Shown one piece after another: positions 58,801-64,000 of a DNA stretch of 64,000 nucleotides. Position numbers and translations under genes: made by a program. The notes under the pieces are model-generated. The model was not told the origin of the DNA, did not search any database, and worked only from the letters and a program-made list of their open reading frames with translations. The stretch is taken from the NCBI RefSeq assembly GCF_037975245.1, contig NC_092562.1:4520001-4584000 (forward strand), in the 5' to 3' direction. The stretch is from Apostichopus japonicus. Its lineage: Eukaryota > Echinodermata > Holothuroidea > Aspidochirotida > Stichopodidae. Numbering within the stretch: position 1 is the first letter of the stretch; each line of letters begins with the position of its first letter.

Positions 58801-59830
58801 AATATACATGTTCGTCAACTTTAAAGTGGAGTTCCTTGAAATTCGAAGCTAAATTTGGCGTTATTAATCATTTTAAAAATATGAATAACAATGTATCAAA
58901 AAGGGGCATTTTCTTTCCAATGGTTACGAATTTGAACATAATTATGCCTGATATATAAAGAGAAGAGCCCTCTACCACATTTACATAAGTTTGGGAAGAA
59001 TTGAAAAAGTCGCGATTTTGGCCAAAATTTGAAAAAAATGATAAGGGTATTGCCTTACAAAATATTCAAGAAAAATATGAAATTTCTCAAATCTCTTTCA
59101 GGATGCTCATACGGATTCTAAGGGCTCAAATATACATGTTCGTCAACTTTAAAGTGGAGTTCCTTGGAATTCGAAGCTAAATTTGGCGTTATTAATCATA
59201 TTAAAAATATGAATAACAATGTATCAAAAAGGGGCATTTTCTTTCCAATGGTTATGAATTTGAACATAATTATGCCTGATATATAAAGAGAAGAGCCCTT
59301 TACCCCATTTACATAAGTTTGGGAAGAATTGAAAAAGTCGCGATTTTGGCCAAAATTTGAAAAAATGATAAGGGTATTGCCTTACAAAATATTCAGGAAA
59401 AATGTGAAATTTCTCAAATCTCTTTCAGGATGCTCATACGGATTCTAAGGGCTCAAATATACATGTTCGTCAACTTTAAAGTGGAGTTCCTTGGAATACG
59501 AAGCTAAATTTGGCGTTATTAATCATATTAAAAATATGAATTACAATGTATCAAAAAGGGGCATTTTCTTTCCAATGGTTACGAATTTGAACATAATTAT
59601 GCCTGATATATAAAGAGAAGAGCCCTCTACCCCATTTACATAAGTTTGGGAAGAATTGAAAAAGTCGCGATTTTGGCCAAAATTTGAAAAAATGATAAGG
59701 GTATTTGCCTTACAAAATATTCAAGAAAAATATGAAATTTCTCAAATCTCTTTCAGGATGCTCATACGGATTCTAAGGGCTCAAATATACATGTTCGTCA
59801 ACTTTAAAGTGGATTTCCTCGGAATCTGAA

Positions 59831-60280
59831 TTAAGTTGGCCTCATTGATAATGGTAAAATATGGCATAATATTATAAATATTGATATATAATAAACTTAA
59901 ATGTAATGAAAATTACAGTACCCGTACAGTTCACTGTTATTCTAGCGGAATCTCACAAAGTCAGTTTTACATTGATATTTACTGGAGCGATGGTATTTAA
60001 ACTGTAAATCTTCTTCAGTTCTATTTATTTGCGTTGTTTCTTGTCGTTATACGATAAACCTTCTCAATTCCTATAAGCCTATATACTTCTATCCAATAGT
60101 GTTGTTATATATCCTATCAGCCTATATTTCTATCCTATAGTGTTCTTAAATGCATGCCATTGGGAGCCAAACTCATTCCCCATGTATGATGTATGTATAC
60201 TACAAAGACCTTCTGCGCATGCACAAACGCCCCCTTTCAATGAAATAATCCTCCATAGCTTGTATAATTTTATTGTACAG
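59831..60280. other. Right flank of the satellite
   Basis: AT-rich. An NRF1-like TGCGCATGCA occurs near 60213. Nothing else supported. Confidence 0.4.
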
Positions 60281-60381
60281 ACAGAAAGTATGTGAAACTT
60301 CTCCTGACGTCTGGATGGAAGATGGAAAACTTACTTCCTTCTGAGATCATCGAAATTTCAACCTTGAAACCAGAACATTAG
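60281..60381 (+). CDS. Possible terminal coding exon, unrecognised
   Basis: A good acceptor (tttattgtacag) is followed by a frame of 32 codons plus stop. It reads RKYVKLLLTSGWKMENLLPS followed by EIIEISTLKPEH and TAG. The sequence is protein-like but short, needs an upstream phase-1 exon that I cannot find, and has no recognised homologue. Chance is a real alternative. Confidence 0.2.
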
Positions 60382-60553
60382 TTCCCCTGTAGAAACGTCT
60401 AAGTATTAATTTTGTCTGACATTGAACCCATAAAAATGTTACAGTTCATCAAAGACGCTTTCCGAATGATGGGGTTTAATATTTTGCCAATAAGGTGTGA
60501 TAGCCAAAGTGGATTTTGTTGTAATCTTACACCGCTGCCATTTTGTATCAATC

Positions 60554-60644
60554 AACGCGCGCCGTATAATCAAAATTTGTCCTATTCTCCGCGTAACTCG
60601 AAACGCGTGAACCGTAGCGCGTATACGGTATCATTACGAGGTGG
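60554..60644. other. CpG-dense patch
   Basis: About 14 CpG dinucleotides fall in 90 bp (ACGCGCGCCG, CCGCGTAACTCG, AAACGCGTG, GTAGCGCGTATACGG), far above the rest of the window. It could be a small unmethylated promoter-like island, but no gene start is visible next to it. Confidence 0.6.
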
Positions 60645-60765
60645 ATGACACTACCCACGCAGGAACTAAGGGGCCTGTGTCAGATTTAATTCTATCACAA
60701 GCGATTCTTATGATCATAACACCAACTGAACCTGACATGTTATGTTCGAGAAGCGACCCGTATGG

Positions 60766-60767
<2 letters not shown>

Positions 60768-60807
<40 letters not shown>

Positions 60808-60849
60808 ATATATATATATATATCTATATATATATATATATATATATTT
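60768..60849. repeat. (TA)n microsatellite
   Basis: TA dinucleotides with two CTA interruptions. Confidence 0.9.
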
Positions 60850-61689
60850 AAATATACGACTTTTCGCTCAAAAATCTAATCCTTAAAAAAAAAATTCAGA
60901 CTAGAAATATTTTACGTAAACTTGATCGAGTTGTCTTGCCCTTCCCTTTTCTCTCCCAGCTCCTATATCCCCCCCCCCCCTACTGCGTGAACGTTCCCTG
61001 TTACCTTCCTCAATTTTTTCGTTGCATTTCAATAGCGCCAGTAGTAAGATTCTGCAGACCGCACAATCTATAGAAATAATACTTCTTCTAACTTCTGGTC
61101 GTTCATGTTCTAAGAATATCGCTCCCTCTGCCAATATCCAAACTCAGGAGATGGAACAGCGACTGAGGCATATACGTTATGTATATATATATATTAGCAC
61201 ATGATGTTTCAGGACATACAAGTCACGAGAGCGCGAGGGTGTGACGGGGAGGGGGGGGGATCTAAGAATGCGGGGAAGGCTGTAACACACATGAGACGGA
61301 ATAACCAGCGATTTACGTTAGTTACGACACATTATACAAGTGATAGACAGAGAGAGGGGTGGGTTAGAGGGGGACCAGAGCAGGGAACGGGACGCATGGG
61401 TTGATTAACTAGATAGGAAATAGCCAGCGAAGAGGAACCACCAATCATCTCAGTACACGTGTCTAGGATCTAAGACAGAAGTTAGAGTGAGAGAGAAGGT
61501 TGAGTGGAAGGGGTGGGGAGAGATATTAGGAGTAATTTGATGTGATATAGTGGTATAGTCTAGTAGTTAGATGTATAAAATCATGCTGACAAAGATGACA
61601 GTGAAGACACAGATGTCGGTTCTTCATGTGGTGCTTCATATGGTGCTCCGCTGCTTCATGAGGTGTTCCGGTGCTTCATTCTCCGGTGC
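60850..61689. other. Intergenic, nothing recognised
   Basis: There is a C-run near 60969, a G-run near 61247 and G-rich purine sequence near 61340-61400. Short frames are not supported. Confidence 0.45.
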
Positions 61690-61895
61690 TCCGGTGCTCC
61701 ACTCCGGTGCTTCATGTGGTGGTCCGGTGCTTCATGTGGTGGTCCGGTGCTTCATGTGGTGGCCCGGTGCTTCATGTGGTGGTCCAGTGCTTCATGTGGT
61801 GGTCCGGTGCTTCATGTGGTGGTCCGGTGCTTCGTGTAGTGGTCCGGTGCGTCATTTTCCGGTGCTTCATGTGGTGCTCCGGTGCTTCACTTACA
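61690..61895 (+). repeat. Minisatellite, 21-bp unit, about nine copies
   Basis: The core unit GGTGCTTCATGTGGTGGTCC recurs with small changes; the edges contain truncated units (GGTGCTCC). The period is a multiple of three, so an open frame with Val/Cys/Trp-rich repeats results; I do not call it a gene. Confidence 0.9.
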
Positions 61896-62065
61896 AAATG
61901 TTAGTTAATAGTGCCGTTATATTAAATTACGAATTCATTCGATCCTCTTGGGCGAGACAAAATGCTTTCCTTGTTTTATTTCACAGCCCAACGTAATTAA
62001 AATTAAAATTGACTTTGTTAAATTAAAATTGACTTTGTTAACCAGAGGTCTGCAACTAAGGGTGT

Positions 62066-62096
62066 AAGTGTGTGTGTGTGTGTGTGCGTTTGTGTG
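62066..62096 (+). repeat. (GT)n microsatellite
   Basis: About 12 GT dinucleotides, with one interruption. Confidence 0.85.
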
Positions 62097-63127
62097 ATAT
62101 TAGTTAGTGCTGAAACGCAACCTTGCTGATGGTTTACGATTAGCCCAAACTTGGTTTATATCCCCACGTTCAATATTTAAAGAATAGATCGGAGGTAAAT
62201 TTATTATTTTCTAGTAAACATAGAAACATAGAAACTTCATTCAATTTCGTTATGGTGTTCTCGAAATATGAAGTTTACATGACGTTTTTTTTTGTACTAT
62301 AGTGAACTTGAAGCGAGCAAGTAGTAATGTGATACAAATAGATACACATTGACCCCCAAAAAAAGGTTTCGTGTTTCTCCTTCACTATCTGCTGATATGA
62401 CCTTGGATTAGATCCACTTTTTGACCAAGTGGGGATTAAAGTTCATACAATTACCAGGAATAATAGTGTTTTTTCGTTCTCTGACGCATCACACGAAACT
62501 TGAAATCAAATAGTAAAGGGACAAAAACAATCCATATTTTCATTTTCATTCTCCTTTTTTTATTTTGATTCAAACATTTAATTTTGGAAATTAATGAAAA
62601 ATTTGAAAATCCCAGTTTGTATGTGTTAGAATGATTTACCTCAGAACTATACATTTCAACTTTGTGAGTATTTATACCTTTGCTGTCGCATATAGTTAGT
62701 TATTCCCTTTGAAACTGTAAACTACATCTCCCCCACCCCCCCCCCCCCCACACACACCTTCTAAACCGTTTTTATTTAACAAAGAGACGATTTGTTGTAT
62801 ATCTTTGTACTATAGTCTCCTTCTTCCTCTTTCCTCTCCACCCTCGTTTTGATCTGGTTCATATGAGATCGAAGAAGGTTGCGATTTTCATAGATCTATT
62901 ACCGTGCGGCCGTTCACACTCCCTACGCGCAGTTGACGCGAAACTGTGGCAATTAGCGCGGTATGATCTCCGGGCGAAAAGCACGCAACATAACCCTTCT
63001 TGTTTTTGGCACTCCTGTGGCGATTCGTCTATAAAACATGACTTTTTTCATGCCATACCACCTAGAGCTCTCAAATGTCGCATCTCGTTTGTCTCCAACA
63101 CTTTAGCCTAATTTCTTGTGAATAACG
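62097..63127. other. Flank upstream of the candidate exon at 63128
   Basis: A C-run lies near 62738. The GC-richer stretch near 62900-62990 has several CpGs (GTGCGGCCG, CTACGCGCAG, TTAGCGCGG) and could be the 5' region of the gene starting at 63128. This is inference. Confidence 0.35.
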
Positions 63128-63298
63128 ATGCGGGATAGCTCTTCATCCGTTACTGAGTCTTGGAAGACAGGGTTGTCGGTGTCATGTTTAGCATTGCTGT
63201 CACTCTGTAAAGTTCTGCATGGCTATCAGGGTCCATGCTTTCCAACAAGAACGCATTCAGCATCAGCCCTGGGAACAAAAACTCAAAGCAAGAAAATG
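63128..63298 (+). CDS. Candidate first coding exon of an unrecognised gene running off the window
   Basis: An ATG with a purine at -3 opens 57 codons that end exactly at a strong donor (AAAATG|gtgagt), phase 0. The peptide starts with a Ser-rich stretch (MRDSSSSVTESWKTG), then a hydrophobic run (LSVSCLALLSLCKVL) followed by HGYQGPCFPTR, which looks like a signal peptide or anchor with a small-residue cleavage region. Downstream to the window end is AT-rich, intron-like DNA. I do not recognise the family, and a chance ORF is possible. Confidence 0.4.
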
Positions 63299-64000
63299 GT
63301 GAGTACAAAATGATTCCAAAATCTAAATCGCATATTTTTGCAAGAAGATTCTTTAAAACGTGAAATGTAAACGTTTTAATTTCATTAAGAAGTTTTTTTT
63401 TTAAACTTTATCTCTCCCTCTAATTTACAAAGGTCTTTAACATTTTAGCATTTAATTATGATATTGACATATACTGACCCTATTTAAAATAACCGTTTTA
63501 TTTCAATATAAAATGTTTTTTTGGAATTATTACTATTTTTTTTTAAATTTAGCATTGATATTTATTCCTGTGATGTCATAGTACCTTTACGAAGTCCTAC
63601 TAGGACTTACAAAGATTTTGTTTGTACTCGTAACAAACTGAGTTTGTACTCTTACAAGTAGTCACATGTTTATAAATATTAGCTTATATATTTCATATAC
63701 AAATGCAGATTTGGTACCCCAATCCTTGTACCCCAACCCTTAGATTGTCTACCCAACTCGGACTTATAATTTAATACATTTTTTTGGGCGGCTATTGGTA
63801 ACTTTATGCTCAAATTATTGTACTAGTTTATTTAATATTTATTTAGAAAAGTTTTTCCATTGTCTCGATCAGCATAGACCTAGACGTAGGATCGATCAAT
63901 AGAATTCTCTCATGATATATTGTATATAGTGGAACTGCTTGGTTGTAACATTTGTGAACATTCACCAACAAGCCTATAGTTATAGGTTATAGGATATATT
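63299..64000 (+). other. Putative first intron of the 63128 gene, or intergenic
   Basis: AT-rich; no further exon seen before the window ends. Confidence 0.35.

Larger units (their letters stand above)
46217..59830 (+). repeat. Satellite array, 327-bp unit, about 41 copies
   Basis: Head-to-tail copies begin near TTGAAAAAGTCGCGATTTTG at 46257, 46584, 46912 and so on, with the last near 59655. Units are very alike, with a few indels. Shared variants (GGACTC with TTCGTCACTTT, GATATTAGAAG, GCGATGTTGG, ATCATTTTAAAAATATG) define subtypes arranged in higher-order patterns. The last unit degenerates after about 59815. Thirteen copies hold an open 94-codon frame, but it starts with TTG, not ATG. In most others a recurrent T-to-A change (GGATTCTTAGG to GGATTCTAAGG) makes a stop. 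I treat it as non-coding satellite. Confidence 0.97.

Noticed and set aside
61571-61996. 141-codon Cys/Trp/Val repeat protein
   Set aside because: The 21-bp minisatellite explains the frame; a second frame is also open across it.

Overview
The window is eukaryotic, AT-rich genomic DNA. It has long introns with GT-AG borders, tRNA-derived and DNA-transposon debris, microsatellites and a large satellite array. There are no bacterial operons, Shine-Dalgarno sites or long uninterrupted ORFs. The one gene I recognise is animal-specific, and the repeat content, poly-G tracts and frequent TAGGCCTA words suggest an invertebrate deuterostome, most likely an echinoderm. The species assignment is inference.

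The main gene lies on the + strand from about 7.5 to 41.6 kb and is an orthologue of SPATA1 (spermatogenesis-associated protein 1). I assembled it by hand from splice sites and reading phase. The supported coding exons are 7561-7605, 10603-10709, 11825-11942, 17335-17388, 20199-20364, 22245-22805, 26170-27337, 28345-28951, 29650-29714, 34498-34618, 39029-39195, 40271-40369 and 41482-41640. A small exon near 33782-33803 is needed, or exon 29650-29714 must be skipped, to keep frame in the middle. The model gives about 1150 residues: a conserved N-terminal domain of roughly 125 residues, a very long low-complexity middle of about 800 residues, and a C-terminal coiled coil of about 180 residues. 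Vertebrate SPATA1 is less than half this length, and the extra length is the disordered middle. Two further 24-nt, phase-compatible microexon candidates sit in the intron before the coiled-coil exons.

Region by region: 1-7.5 kb is intergenic, with a 62-bp minisatellite, TA repeats, a small foldback element and a complete 1355-bp hAT-like transposon with an exact 8-bp target duplication. The SPATA1 introns (7.6-41.5 kb) hold a Ser/Leu-tRNA-derived SINE, minisatellites, a second hAT-like miniature element with matching flanking octamers, a probable LINE fragment and other duplicated blocks. From 41.6 to 46.2 kb is 3' flank with a 113-bp triplicated repeat. From 46.2 to 59.8 kb is a satellite array of about 41 copies of a 327-bp unit, with higher-order structure, including a multi-kilobase block repeated at an offset of exactly 4574 bp. 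From 59.8 kb to the end lie a CpG-dense patch, a 21-bp minisatellite, and near 63.1-63.3 kb a candidate first coding exon (signal-peptide-like) of another gene that runs off the window.

Most open frames outside SPATA1 come from tandem repeats whose period is a multiple of three, or from chance; I do not annotate them as genes.
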